DNA of 64,000 nucleotides from Actinomycetes bacterium (GCA_021819725.1 JAKAQR010000003.1:83053-147052), one strand, 5' to 3'. Positions 53,093 to 62,240 are shown, counted from the stretch's first letter. The notes: a model not told the origin generated them from the sequence alone. Numbers and translations are program-made.

Positions 53093-53449
53093 CAGTGCCC
53101 CTCATCTGCCGTTACCCCGCGTGGGTCAGGTGTCGTCAGATGGCCTGTCGCGGCGTCATGGTCGTATTGAAAAGGGGTGGGTCCCTTGCCACAGAACCGT
53201 GTGACGATGTCAGGCGAGTGCAACTGTTGGAAGTGGCGTAGGTGATAGCGCCGGGATAATCGATGAGAACGTTTGCTCGGCGTAGCAACCCTGGTCGGCA
53301 AGTGATCCTTGGAGCTCGTTGCCGTTGCCTACGTTGAACGCGCGTAGCTGACATAGCAAGACCAGAGGCGACCCCTCCTCGTTAGATCCATTACTCAAAG
53401 GGGGTTGTGTTGACTTTGGGGACAGCTGCAGGATGCGTACGAGAGTCGC
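53093..53449. other. Intergenic stretch, nothing recognised
   Basis: About 360 bases between the lipoprotein gene and the PadR promoter, without a recognisable gene. Confidence 0.45.
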
Positions 53450-53477
53450 TATACTGTACTTAACGATATAACGTTAA
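53450..53477 (+). promoter_or_regulatory. PadR-gene promoter with TTAACG-N6-CGTTAA operator
   Basis: A TATACT -10 box (53450-53455) is followed at the expected start point by a perfect 6-6-6 inverted repeat TTAACG-ATATAA-CGTTAA (53460-53477). It ends just before the AAAGGAG ribosome site. The position fits autorepression by the PadR protein. Confidence 0.65.
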
Positions 53478-53488
53478 AGGAGCGAAAA

Positions 53489-54139
53489 ATGTATCAAGAT
53501 GGTATGAACGGACGCGGCAGACATCAGCGCGGCATGCATGGTGGTTGTGGTTGCGGAGGTAGCAAAATGAGAGAGGGATCAGAGATGATGAATGAAGAAG
53601 ATGGTATGAACGGACGCGGCAGACATCAGCGCGGCATGCATGGTGGCTGTGGAGGTCCAGGAATGCATGGAGGCGGTTGTGAAGGACAGGGGATGCGTCG
53701 ACGGAGGTCCCCACGAGGTAGGGTTCGTCGCGAGATTCTCTCCCTCCTCACCGGCGGTCCGAAACACGGTTATGAACTCATGCAGTTGATTGCGGAGCGC
53801 AACGGTGGGGTTTGGCAACCAAGCCCAGGCTCGATCTACCCGACCTTGTCGATGTTAGAGGACGCTGGCTTCATTGTCGGCCAGGAGGATGACGGCCGAA
53901 AGGTTTACACACTGACCGATGCCGGACGAGCTGAGGCTGAAGGACTTGCGTCTGACGCTGAAGACATTGGTTTTGGTCGAGAGTTGGATCTTGGTCGAGA
54001 GGTCCGCGCCACCTTCCAGGCACTGCGACAGGTGGACATTGTGGGCACTGCTGAACAACGGCAGCGTGCACAGCAGCTGCTTGCCAGCCTGCGACGCGAT
54101 GTCTACCAAATGCTCGCTGAGGATCCGACAAACCAGTAA
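53489..54139 (+). CDS. PadR-family regulator with duplicated His/Cys/Gly-rich N-terminus
   Basis: A 216-residue regulator. Residues 75-150 form the PadR winged helix: 'ILSLLTGGPKHGYELMQLIA', 'WQPSPGSIYPTLSMLEDAGF' and 'GRKVYTLTDAGRAEAEGLAS'. A helical dimerisation tail follows. The first 70 residues are unusual: the unit DGMNGRGRHQRGMHGGCG occurs twice, with further HGG, CGCGG and GGCEG motifs that could bind a soft metal. PadR proteins repress transport or stress genes in response to small ligands. The ATG at 53489 follows AAAGGAG. An operator at its own promoter and a terminator after the stop mark a monocistronic unit. Confidence 0.9.
   Translation: MYQDGMNGRGRHQRGMHGGCGCGGSKMREGSEMMNEEDGMNGRGRHQRGMHGGCGGPGMHGGGCEGQGMRRRRSPRGRVRREILSLLTGGPKHGYELMQLIAERNGGVWQPSPGSIYPTLSMLEDAGFIVGQEDDGRKVYTLTDAGRAEAEGLASDAEDIGFGRELDLGREVRATFQALRQVDIVGTAEQRQRAQQLLASLRRDVYQMLAEDPTNQ
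53496..53652. repeat. 55-bp direct duplication at a 102-bp offset in the PadR gene
   Basis: 53496-53550 and 53598-53652 are identical except for one base near the 3' end (GGTT versus GGCT). The offset is 34 codons, so the frame is kept and the protein motif is doubled. The near-identity indicates a recent event. Confidence 0.88.
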
Positions 54140-54163
54140 CAACGCTGGATTTGAGATGTGTAG

Positions 54164-54186
54164 AAGCCCCCTTCTTGGGGGCTTTT
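54164..54186 (+). terminator. Intrinsic terminator after the PadR gene
   Basis: AAGCCCCC (54164-54171), loop TTCTT, GGGGGCTT (54177-54184), then a run of T ending at 54186. The A-rich left flank lets it act in both directions. It overlaps the last codon of the convergent lipoprotein gene. Confidence 0.88.
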
Positions 54187-55288
54187 ACGCATCTAAGGGT
54201 GCTTGATGAGCCTCAGTGCCTCCGAGCAGGGGACCCCAGTACGACCCAACGACGCGAGGGGCTAGTTTACTCATTGCAACAGGAGGGTCATAGACGGCAA
54301 TGTCGAACAGTAGTGGGATTTGGATGTTGTGGAGTCCTGTGGCCGCTGGTAGCAAGTAGGAGTCAGGATCGGTTGCACGGTGGCTCCAAGTGAAGGCGGC
54401 GTTCTTGCCACTTGAACTGATGAGATCAACATGGAGGGTAAAAACGGCGAGTGCTCCGCCGTTCGCGGTGGTGAGGGCAACCATGTGGGGACTCGGTGCG
54501 GTCACCGTGGCACTGGTGGCCAGCTGCTGAGACGAACTTGGCGAGACATACGGGTTGGTCGAGAGTTGAGGAAGGGACCAGCACTTGGCCGACGTCGAGA
54601 AGTCGGCCTGTTTCAAACCTCGGGACACGATGCCCTGTTGAAAGTAGGTGGTCAGGGCCAACGCATAGTACTTAGGCAGTCTTGTAAGCGGAATTGCCAG
54701 GTTTGCGGATTGCGAGGGAACAAGACCTTGGTTGTGATCGGTGACCTTGACCGCAGGTAGTAGGGACTTGGTGACGGTTGGTTCGTCGGTGACGCGCCAC
54801 GGTGCATGGGGTGAGTTCTTAGCGAATACTCCAAGAAACCGACAAGCTGAGTTATTCGCCGTCGTCGGATCGTTGGTGTACTGAGCGTCGACTGTGACGA
54901 GCAGCTTCGGATAAGGCTTTTTTGGAGAATCGATGACGACCGCTCGATCCAACTCTTCGTAGAAGGGTTGGTAGCTTGTTCCTTGCGCCGTTTGATAACC
55001 GGCTTCGCGAGAAAGGTGGAAATCGGTATCGTCGATGGCGGCTGCTGTTCCCTGTTCGTCATCGTTTTGCCGTGCGACGCTGAGGGTTTCATTGGCTCGA
55101 TTGTTTGCCTTGGAATACTTGTCGACGATGCCCGAGAAACTTCGTTGTCCTACGTTGGTTGCAGTGAGGGTAACGGAGGTGGAAGATGTTTGGCCACAGG
55201 CTGCCAAACACCATGCACCTAGTGAGATGAGGGTCGCGGGAAAGAGGACCTTCGATCGATGGGGAGAACCAAGGTGCGAGGTGGTCAT
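54185..55288 (-). CDS. Large lipoprotein, hypothetical
   Basis: A 367-residue lipoprotein. The signal peptide 'VLFPATLISLGAWCLAACGQ' ends in lipobox LAAC (Cys about 31). The mature protein begins with a helical region ('FSGIVDKYSKANNRANETLS') and continues as an alpha/beta domain with 'KLLVTVDAQYTNDPTTANNS'. It recalls actinobacterial extracellular proteins of unknown function with an N-terminal helical bundle. ATG 55288 has neither a ribosome site nor a clear -10 box, so the exact start is less certain. Its stop codon overlaps the terminator tail of the PadR gene. Confidence 0.75.
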   Translation of the reverse strand: MTTSHLGSPHRSKVLFPATLISLGAWCLAACGQTSSTSVTLTATNVGQRSFSGIVDKYSKANNRANETLSVARQNDDEQGTAAAIDDTDFHLSREAGYQTAQGTSYQPFYEELDRAVVIDSPKKPYPKLLVTVDAQYTNDPTTANNSACRFLGVFAKNSPHAPWRVTDEPTVTKSLLPAVKVTDHNQGLVPSQSANLAIPLTRLPKYYALALTTYFQQGIVSRGLKQADFSTSAKCWSLPQLSTNPYVSPSSSQQLATSATVTAPSPHMVALTTANGGALAVFTLHVDLISSSGKNAAFTWSHRATDPDSYLLPAATGLHNIQIPLLFDIAVYDPPVAMSKLAPRVVGSYWGPLLGGTEAHQAPLDA

Positions 55289-55507
55289 TTACTGGTTGGA
55301 CTCGCTGAACTCACGAGAGGTCGGGGGCCTCATAAGGAAGAGATCCACCGTTGGCCGAGGCGAACACTATTGAGAGGCCAGCTGCTGACCATCATTTCCA
55401 TACCACCACGCTAGCGGCGCCGGTCGCGTTTTTGGACCGAACCGTTCGGTCTGAGTCTCAGGATTGAGTGTCGGAGTTTTTGCCCACGTCGCTGGCCCGT
55501 GGGTCGC

Positions 55508-56650
55508 TCAGAGATTCTCTGGAAAATACGAGGTATGCGCGGTGCCTTCGGGATCCTCTGGTGTTCGATTTTTCAAGCGTCGGAACGGGACGAGCGTCTG
55601 CCCGGAGAGGCGTTTGCCGCTCCATGGAGCAGGAACAGCATCGGTGCGACTGGCGAGAAAATAGGCAGCTTCCTCATAATTGACGCGCCAGGCATGGAAG
55701 TGGACCCAGGCCTCATCACGATCGCGTTCCATGGCAAATCCGGCGGCGGCGAGTCGGTCGAAACCACGGTTAAATTCGGCGCTTGTGAGCATGATCTGAT
55801 CACTTGGCCCGGGGTCCTCGTTGACTTCGTGCCCAAGCGCTGAGCTGAGTCGTCGAAAGCAGAGGTACCCCATCCTGAGTGCTAGCCGAGCCTCGATTGG
55901 CGTGCTTTCTGGAGCTACGGCGTGAAAGAGCGCCGCTGAGTCGCAGACGGCAAGGAGGGCGATGACCCACGACGAGTAGGCACTTGGAGAACGGAACAAC
56001 ATGAGCGCCGGATAGCTTGCGTGACTCTCCTGGACGTCTGCTGCCCATCGTTCCCATTGGCGGTAGAAGTCTGGCAGGTCGTCAACCAAGGATGTCAGTT
56101 GGGCGCGGGCGAGGATCTCCGGTCCCCAAGTGGGTTCGCCGGCGCGAGCAACCAGCATCGTCACCTCTGTTTCGCGTCGGTTGTAGGCGCCATACAGCGT
56201 CGGCAGGTAGGCGATCTGCAGCGCGACAATGAACAGCCCAGTGAGGCCTGCCAGAATATCGATCGCTTGGGCCCATCCCTGTGCAGAGCTGACAATTCCG
56301 AGAGTGACCAGAGAGGATCCGGCCTGCGCGAGCGCCGCCAACGGGTTTCGCACGGCTGGGAGTAACAGCATGCCCAAGGAGAGCAGGTAGCCGATTACCC
56401 ATACCCCGAGCAGGACGAGTAGTGAGATAGGGCCCTCAAAGGCCAGTATCCGGTCCCGTACCTCGTAGTTGTGAATGCGCCGTCGTGCCACCTGTCCAGG
56501 AATAGTCAGCGTTCTAATCACGAGCCGTAACAGACTCGAGCGATCGATCCTCGGCACGAGGAGCGACCGAATGACGTTGAGGGACAAGACGAGGTAGATG
56601 GCGCCGCCGACGATTGCTAGCAGCACTCTGACTAGATGCAAGGTTGGCAC
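55508..56650 (-). CDS. Multi-helix membrane protein, possibly ion-channel-like
   Basis: About 380 residues. The first 180 contain four helices: 'VLLAIVGGAIYLVLSLNVIR', 'PISLLVLLGVWVIGYLLSLG', a short pore-like 'ALAQAGSSLVTLGIVSS', and 'LAGLTGLFIVALQIAYLPTL'. The rest is a soluble helical domain with conserved Trp, His and Arg. The SLVTLG segment resembles a K+-channel selectivity filter, but a full TVGYG signature is missing, so a channel role is only a suggestion. The frame is open to 56806, but residues before the GTG at 56650 look non-coding. The start is therefore uncertain. Confidence 0.65.
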   Translation of the reverse strand: MPTLHLVRVLLAIVGGAIYLVLSLNVIRSLLVPRIDRSSLLRLVIRTLTIPGQVARRRIHNYEVRDRILAFEGPISLLVLLGVWVIGYLLSLGMLLLPAVRNPLAALAQAGSSLVTLGIVSSAQGWAQAIDILAGLTGLFIVALQIAYLPTLYGAYNRRETEVTMLVARAGEPTWGPEILARAQLTSLVDDLPDFYRQWERWAADVQESHASYPALMLFRSPSAYSSWVIALLAVCDSAALFHAVAPESTPIEARLALRMGYLCFRRLSSALGHEVNEDPGPSDQIMLTSAEFNRGFDRLAAAGFAMERDRDEAWVHFHAWRVNYEEAAYFLASRTDAVPAPWSGKRLSGQTLVPFRRLKNRTPEDPEGTAHTSYFPENL

Positions 56651-56866
56651 CGAACGTGATGCGGATGGTCGAGGATGTCGACCGTTTGCTCCATCAGACC
56701 TCCTTCGATCAATGCAGTTGGGCTCTATGTGGTGATAACAACATCCAACCATGCTACTCAGGTTTTGATGATCGAAGTGGTGGGAGTACTGCCGACACTT
56801 GCTCACCCGTCCAGGAGCGCAGCGGCCGTATCAACTAGCCTGGTAGGCAAAAGAGAGGAGCAAGAC

Positions 56867-57847
56867 ATGGAGCGACGTGAACTAGGTTCGCAGGATTTGA
56901 CGGTTTCGATGGTGGGACTTGGCTGCATGGGGATGAGCGAGTTCTACGGGCCAGCCAATGACACCCAATCCATCAACGTGATCCACCAGGCGATTGAACT
57001 CGGTGTGACCTTTCTTGACACCGCGGACATGTATGGACCCTTCACGAATGAGCAGTTGGTCGGTCGTGCGTTGGTCGGACGGCGAGATGAGGTCACGCTG
57101 GCGACCAAGTTCGGTAACGTGCGAGGAGAACACGGGGAGTTTCAGGGGATCAGTGGAGATCCTGACTACGTCCGCCATGCCTGCGATGCGTCGCTGCGCC
57201 GACTTGGTGTTGACGTTATTGATCTCTACTATCAGCACCGAGTTGATCCCAAGGTGCCGATTGAGGAGACGGTAGGCGCGATGGCAAACCTCGTGACGGC
57301 CGGTAAAGTGCGTTACCTCGGACTCTCCGAGGCGTCAGCGGCTACGATTCGTCGTGCCCATCGAGTGCACCCAATCAGCGCATTGCAGAGCGAGTATTCG
57401 CTCTGGACGAGAGATCCAGAACCAGAGATCTTGCCAACGCTTCGGGAGCTAGGGGTCGGTCTTGTCGCTTACTCTCCGTTGGGCCGTGGGTTCCTTACTG
57501 GAGCCATTACGTCGATGGACGATCTCGACGAGGGCGATACCCGCAGAAAGCACCCCCGGTTTCAAGGTGATAATTTCGAAAAGAACCTCAATCTTGTGGC
57601 TACTATACGAGGCATCGCTATGCGTAAGAGCTGCACGCCAGCGCAGATTGCACTTGCTTGGCTACTTGCACAGGGACAGGACATCGCGGTCATCCCCGGG
57701 ACAAGGAGCCTGGACCGTTTGGCCGAGAATGCAGCGAGTGCCGACATCACACTGGCCAATGAGGAGCTCCTTGAGATCGACCAGGCGTTCCCATTCGGCG
57801 TGACAGCTGGTGACCGATACCCGGATATGTCGACGGTCAACCGATAG
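56867..57847 (+). CDS. Aldo/keto reductase
   Basis: A 326-residue AKR of the YghZ/AKR13 type. It has '[20 protein letters not shown]', the catalytic Asp/Tyr pair in '[20 protein letters not shown]', Lys in 'LATKFGN' and His in '[20 protein letters not shown]'. NADPH-binding segments are '[13 protein letters not shown]' and '[17 protein letters not shown]'. It reduces aldehydes, including toxic dicarbonyls. The ATG at 56867 follows GAGAGGAG; the upstream open frame is not part of the protein. It is divergent from the channel-like membrane protein. Confidence 0.93.
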   Translation: MERRELGSQDLTVSMVGLGCMGMSEFYGPANDTQSINVIHQAIELGVTFLDTADMYGPFTNEQLVGRALVGRRDEVTLATKFGNVRGEHGEFQGISGDPDYVRHACDASLRRLGVDVIDLYYQHRVDPKVPIEETVGAMANLVTAGKVRYLGLSEASAATIRRAHRVHPISALQSEYSLWTRDPEPEILPTLRELGVGLVAYSPLGRGFLTGAITSMDDLDEGDTRRKHPRFQGDNFEKNLNLVATIRGIAMRKSCTPAQIALAWLLAQGQDIAVIPGTRSLDRLAENAASADITLANEELLEIDQAFPFGVTAGDRYPDMSTVNR

Positions 57848-57889
57848 CGATCCGAGTCATCCAAGCCCTCTCTCGCGAAGTCGTTCGTC

Positions 57890-58705
57890 TTAGCGAAGTT
57901 GTGCGAGCGCATCTTTTGCGTGAGCGGCGCTCCGCTCGCCAGCAGCAAGAAGGACAGCACTGTGACCAAAGTCGAGTGCCTCGACTGAGTCGGCGGCGTC
58001 GCACGCTAGGACGACGATGCGTACCGAGTCGGGAAGGTGTGCCAACTCTCGTTTCGTGAAGGCTAGCTGTGTCAGCGAGTAACCCATCAGCAAGGTACTC
58101 AAGGGACGGCCTTTGCTGTGGTAGACGGGAGTTAACGATCCGCATAGGAGTAGAACGATCCTCGTGGCACCTAGTTCGACGGCGCGGGTGATGGGGTTCG
58201 GGTCCACCATGCCTCCGTCGATGTAGCGGTGGCCATCGTATCGCAAGGGAGGCAGCACTCCTGGGATGGCGGCTGAACCATAGAGGAGATCGACGATTGG
58301 GCCATGGTCGAACCAGGCTTCATCCCCAGATTCAGCGTCGGTGAGCAGCACGTGCAGTGGGACCTTGCCATCCGCTACGTCTCTCATGGAGAGATTGTTG
58401 CGAATCAGCTGGCGCAAAGGTTCCCCAGGATGGACCGATTCGCGGTTGGAGAGAAAGCGCAGGGTGTGGCGACGAGGGAACAGTGATTGCAGGTGAGCTC
58501 CTGACCAAAGTGTGGTCAATCGAGTTAATCCGTCAAGGTTTGGCTCCTCCGCGAAGACTGCGCCGTTGAGTGCGCCAACGGAGACGCCGAGGATAAGGTC
58601 GGGAATGAGGCCAAGCCTAAGGAGTCCACGGAGCATTCCGACTTGGCAGGCACCCCTCGCCCCACCTCCACCAAAGACGAAGGCGAGCGTGTCGTCAGTC
58701 GGCAG
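57890..58705 (-). CDS. Patatin-like phospholipase (start codon not canonical)
   Basis: A patatin-family acyl hydrolase. The oxyanion hole 'LAFVFGGGGARGACQVGML' (58637-58687) lies upstream of the first ATG (58636). The nucleophile is in 'GVSVGALNG' and the catalytic Asp in 'YIDGGMVDPNP'. No ATG, GTG or TTG precedes the oxyanion segment in frame, only CTG codons at 58703-58705 and 58718-58720, so I start at the former. The marR stop (58710-58712) lies just ahead, which suggests translational coupling. Members deacylate phospholipids or lipoproteins. The C-terminus (ALDFGHSAVLLAAGE) is normal for the bacterial short form. Confidence 0.82.
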   Translation of the reverse strand: MPTDDTLAFVFGGGGARGACQVGMLRGLLRLGLIPDLILGVSVGALNGAVFAEEPNLDGLTRLTTLWSGAHLQSLFPRRHTLRFLSNRESVHPGEPLRQLIRNNLSMRDVADGKVPLHVLLTDAESGDEAWFDHGPIVDLLYGSAAIPGVLPPLRYDGHRYIDGGMVDPNPITRAVELGATRIVLLLCGSLTPVYHSKGRPLSTLLMGYSLTQLAFTKRELAHLPDSVRIVVLACDAADSVEALDFGHSAVLLAAGERSAAHAKDALAQLR

Positions 58706-58709
58706 CTCC

Positions 58710-59213
58710 TCAGGATTCAGGGTTCTCGCCCTGAGCGGAGACCGAACAGATATCGGGGTCAGTCAATGAGCTACCAAGATCACGTGAGAACCGATCGAGG
58801 AGGGTGATGAGTGCATCGACGTCCGTCTTGTTCCACGAACTCAGCGCGTCGTTGATCACGGCGAGTCGCGCCTGTACGAGTTGATGCAAGACACCTCGAC
58901 CGAGGTCTGTCAACCGCACTTTGGAGACGCGGCCATCCGATTTATCCGGGGCCCGTTCGATAAGACCACGCGACTCGAGGAGTTTGAGCTGGCGTGACAC
59001 CGTGGAGATATCCAAGTTGAGGGAGGATGCAATCTCGGAGACCCGCTCCTCACCTCGCTCACCAAGCAGCACAAGCTGCCAAAACCCTGAACCAATCGCA
59101 TAGGCAAAGTCGGATTCATCACCGATGGAGATGCGAAGTCGGCGAAGCGACTGTCCGAGCGTGAACAGCACCTCATCGAGTGCACCAGAACTTGTGGGGG
59201 TTGAGGCGGGCAT
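58710..59213 (-). CDS. MarR-family transcriptional regulator
   Basis: A 167-residue winged-helix repressor. Helices 'GALDEVLFTLGQSLRRLRIS' and 'IGSGFWQLVLLGERGEERVS' precede the DNA-binding part 'EIASSLNLDISTVSRQLKLL' and the wing 'IERAPDKSDGRVSKVRLTDL'. Ligands of this family are phenolic or lipophilic compounds. The ATG at 59213 follows AAGGAG at ideal spacing; an extension to 59408 would cross the divergent promoter. It is co-directional and probably translationally coupled with the patatin gene, and divergent from the decarboxylase, so it may control either. Confidence 0.9.
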   Translation of the reverse strand: MPASTPTSSGALDEVLFTLGQSLRRLRISIGDESDFAYAIGSGFWQLVLLGERGEERVSEIASSLNLDISTVSRQLKLLESRGLIERAPDKSDGRVSKVRLTDLGRGVLHQLVQARLAVINDALSSWNKTDVDALITLLDRFSRDLGSSLTDPDICSVSAQGENPES

Positions 59214-59340
59214 CGGAACTCCTTGGTCGGGTCCACCTGGTTTGTCTAACTGATTGTAATAGCGGTGGAGGACAACTAGGAGCCCATTCAGGTTTGGTAT
59301 AAACTCATCTCCTGACTGTTTGTTCGCAGAGGAGGACCCA

Positions 59341-60714
59341 GTGCACCGTCTTGATGAAGAGACGCTCCGGCTTGAGAAGGCTATTGTCCAGTATGCGTTG
59401 GGACGCATAGCCCTGCAGCCACCACCTCTTGATGGTCCGAAAAGTGAAGCAGAGCTCGCTGCGATGTACGGTGCGAACGTGACCGAGGATGGGATCGGTG
59501 GCGAGGAGGCTCTGCGCCGCTTCGTCGAAGGATACGCGCCTGCGACGTTGTCGAGCGATCACCCCCGGTTCCTTGCCTTCGTTCCTGTCGCCCCTACAAA
59601 GGCATCCGTCCTCTTTGATATGGTCGTCTCTGCCTCGTGTATCTCGGGCACCTCCTGGCTTGAGGCAGCTGGCGCCGTTCACTGTGAGAATGAGGCGTTG
59701 CGCTGGTTAGCCGACCTTGCAGGCTTGCCATCCTCTGCTGGTGGAACCTTCGTTTCAGGTGGCTCATTGGCGAACCTGTCCGGTCTGCACGCTGCCCGTC
59801 AACGCCTCAAGGAGCGGCGTGATTTTCAGCGCCCCGATCGTTGGCGAGTGTTGTCCTCGCACGAAGCACACTCCTCGATAGCCTCAGCGGCAAGTCTGAT
59901 GGATCTTGAGGTGATCTATGTCCCTACTGGTGAGGACCAGAAGTTGACTGGTGAGAATCTCGCCAGCGTGTGGTCGGAGCTGACCGAGGAGGTGCGCACA
60001 TCTGTCGTCGCCGTAGTGGCGACGGCTGGCACAACGAATGCAGGATTGGTCGATGATCTCCGGTCGGTGAGTGCGTTTACGCAGGAGAACGATCTTTGGC
60101 TCCACGTCGATGGCGCCTATGGGGGGGCTGCCCTCGCCTCAAAGGAACGTTGGCGTTTTGACGGCATTGAATATGCAGATTCCCTCGTCATCGATCCGCA
60201 CAAGTGGCTGTTCGCTCCCTTTGATGCGGCGGCTATTCTCTATCGCGAGCCCAAGTATGCCAAGCATGCGCTGACGCAAGAGGCGGCGTATCTGGACGAT
60301 ATCAATAAGGCTGAGGAGTGGAATCCATCGAGTTATGGTTACCATCTGAGCCGTCGTGTTCGAGGGCTTCCCTTCTGGTTTTCACTTGCGACCAACGGTA
60401 CGCGCCGCTATCAAGAGGGAATTCAAGCCTCGATCGATCTCTCACGCTCGACCGTGACCGAGATTGAACAACGTGACTACCTTGAGATGGTGATGGAGCC
60501 AGAGCTATCGGTGGTTCTCTTTCGAAGGCTTGGATGGGATGCGCATCTCTATGACCGATGGTCTACCCAGGCCCTGCACGATGGAGTCGGGTTTGTCCTG
60601 CCCACGGAGCATCGGGGTGAAAAGGTGCTTCGCTTCTGCTTTGTGAACCCACTGACGACCCTCGATGATGTCCGGGCGATTCTTGACTCGCTCGCATGGG
60701 AGCCGCGAGGGTAG
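59341..60714 (+). CDS. PLP-dependent group II amino-acid decarboxylase
   Basis: A 457-residue aminotransferase-fold decarboxylase. 'GTFVSGGSLANLSGLHAARQ' binds the phosphate, 'DLWLHVDGAYGGAALASKER' gives the PLP His and Asp, and 'DSLVIDPHKWLFAPFDAAAI' supplies the Schiff-base Lys in DPHKW. The family acts on glutamate, tyrosine, tryptophan, DOPA or 2,4-diaminobutyrate; the sequence does not settle which. Amino-acid decarboxylation consumes protons, which would help an acidophile. The GTG at 59341 follows GAGGAGG; a TTG at 59320 is rejected. It is divergent from the MarR gene. Confidence 0.92.
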   Translation: MHRLDEETLRLEKAIVQYALGRIALQPPPLDGPKSEAELAAMYGANVTEDGIGGEEALRRFVEGYAPATLSSDHPRFLAFVPVAPTKASVLFDMVVSASCISGTSWLEAAGAVHCENEALRWLADLAGLPSSAGGTFVSGGSLANLSGLHAARQRLKERRDFQRPDRWRVLSSHEAHSSIASAASLMDLEVIYVPTGEDQKLTGENLASVWSELTEEVRTSVVAVVATAGTTNAGLVDDLRSVSAFTQENDLWLHVDGAYGGAALASKERWRFDGIEYADSLVIDPHKWLFAPFDAAAILYREPKYAKHALTQEAAYLDDINKAEEWNPSSYGYHLSRRVRGLPFWFSLATNGTRRYQEGIQASIDLSRSTVTEIEQRDYLEMVMEPELSVVLFRRLGWDAHLYDRWSTQALHDGVGFVLPTEHRGEKVLRFCFVNPLTTLDDVRAILDSLAWEPRG

Positions 60715-60970
60715 GAGACGGGCGTATCTCGTCCGTGTTGTTGGGCGGTCAAAGGCGGTTGGGGTGATCGTCAGGGTCGTTGGCCTGGTAATGGCTCATT
60801 GGCGACACCTGCACGTGTCCTTCGGGCCGTTGTCTGTTCTGCCGGGTGGCGCATCCAGAGCCCTAGAGCCGATGGCTGATGCCAACGGCCCTATCGGAGG
60901 TTCTATGGTCCTCGGCGGGTTTGTAGTCGTTCACGCAGCGAACATGCTGCCAGCACGAACGCACCTTGAC

Positions 60971-62170
60971 TTATGCTCGGCCCTTTAACATCATGTTCCA
61001 GTACATCAATGGCAAGCCATAGCGCTTGAGAAGCCACATGTCATAGCGCTCCTTCTGGGTGTTGATCACAGGGATCGTCGGGTGTGGCTTCATGGTGTAA
61101 TCAAACTCCGCTAGCAGCATGCGGTTGTGTGAGGTCACCAGGGGGCACGAGGCGTAGCCATCGTACTGGGCAGAGAGCGCCTGTCCACGCATCTCAGCGA
61201 GGAGGTTTGCAACCACGACTGGCGCCTGCTTGCGGATGGCCGCACCCGTCTTGGAGTTAGGGGTGTTCCCCGCATCGCCCAGCGCGAAGATGTTGTGATA
61301 GGTCGGGTGTTGGTGGGAGTTTTTGCCAACGTCGACGTAGCCGTTCGGGGTTTTATCGCTGATGGGCGATCGTTTGATCCAATCGGGTGCGCTCTGCGGA
61401 GGAACCGCGTGCAAGAAGTCATACTTGATGGTTGTGGTCGAATCCTCTTTGTTATCTTTGATGACGACCTCTCGCTTGTTGCCGTCGATCTCGATCATCT
61501 CGCTTTGGAAACGGACATCGATGTTGTAACGTTTGACCACTTCGTCGAGGACGTTGGAGAACTCAGGCACCCCAAACATGCCAGGTGTCGGCAGGACAAG
61601 GATCAGGTGGATGTCGTTCAGGACCCCTCGCCTTTGCCAGTGGTCGGCGGCAAGATAGGCGATCTTCTGGGGTGCCCCCGCGCATTTGATGGGACCAGAC
61701 GGCATGGTGAAGACCGCAGTACCCGAGGTCATGTCTCGAAAGAACTCATGCGTTCTCGGTGCGAGGTCGATGCGATAGTTGCTTGAGACTCCGTTCTTGC
61801 CGAGTGTCTCAACGAGCCCAGGGATCTTATCGTAGTCGAGTTGGATCCCGGGACAGACAACGAGGTAGTCATAGTTCACGAGGACACCAGCTGCGGTGGT
61901 GACGGTTTGGGTATCGGGATCGATCTCAGTGGCGGCGTCGCGAATCCATTTCACACCTCTTGGCATCACCGACGCCTCGCTACGCAAGGTCTCTGCCGGT
62001 TTGGCCAGACCTGCCCCCACGATCGTCCAGAGTGGCTGATAGTAGTGGTCTTCAGATGGTTCGATGATGGCTACATCGGACTCGCCAGCGTTTCTTAGCC
62101 GAGCGGCCACTGTAATACCAGCGGTCCCTCCTCCAATGATTACTACCCTGTGGTGAAGCCCATCTGGCAT
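60971..62170 (-). CDS. sqr: Sulfide:quinone oxidoreductase (type II/mitochondrial-like)
   Basis: A 399-residue monotopic flavoprotein. It has the FAD segment 'HRVVIIGGGTAGITVAARLR', 'EDHYYQPLWTIVGAGLA' typical of the SQRDL-like branch, a redox Cys in 'PIKCAGAPQKIAYLAADHW' (about 160) and a second Cys in 'SCPLVTSHNRMLLAEFDY' (about 345). A quinone-side segment reads 'LKRYGLPLMYWNMMLKG' at the C-terminus. It oxidises sulfide to sulfane sulfur, passing electrons to quinone, and needs a sulfur acceptor such as CoA or glutathione. The ATG at 62170 follows AAAGGGGGG. Two DosR-like boxes lie upstream. Confidence 0.93.
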   Translation of the reverse strand: MPDGLHHRVVIIGGGTAGITVAARLRNAGESDVAIIEPSEDHYYQPLWTIVGAGLAKPAETLRSEASVMPRGVKWIRDAATEIDPDTQTVTTAAGVLVNYDYLVVCPGIQLDYDKIPGLVETLGKNGVSSNYRIDLAPRTHEFFRDMTSGTAVFTMPSGPIKCAGAPQKIAYLAADHWQRRGVLNDIHLILVLPTPGMFGVPEFSNVLDEVVKRYNIDVRFQSEMIEIDGNKREVVIKDNKEDSTTTIKYDFLHAVPPQSAPDWIKRSPISDKTPNGYVDVGKNSHQHPTYHNIFALGDAGNTPNSKTGAAIRKQAPVVVANLLAEMRGQALSAQYDGYASCPLVTSHNRMLLAEFDYTMKPHPTIPVINTQKERYDMWLLKRYGLPLMYWNMMLKGRA

Positions 62171-62217
62171 AGTAATCCCCCCTTTCTTGGCACATAGTCG
62201 TGAGTCGCCCCACAAAG

Positions 62218-62231
62218 AGGACTTTAGTCCT
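62218..62231 (-). promoter_or_regulatory. DosR-like box, proximal, upstream of sqr
   Basis: AGGACTTTAGTCCT is a perfect palindrome matching 12 of 14 positions of the DosR core GGGACTWWAGTCCC, centred 54 bases before the sqr start codon. Confidence 0.6.
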
Positions 62232-62240
62232 ATTTTTTGG

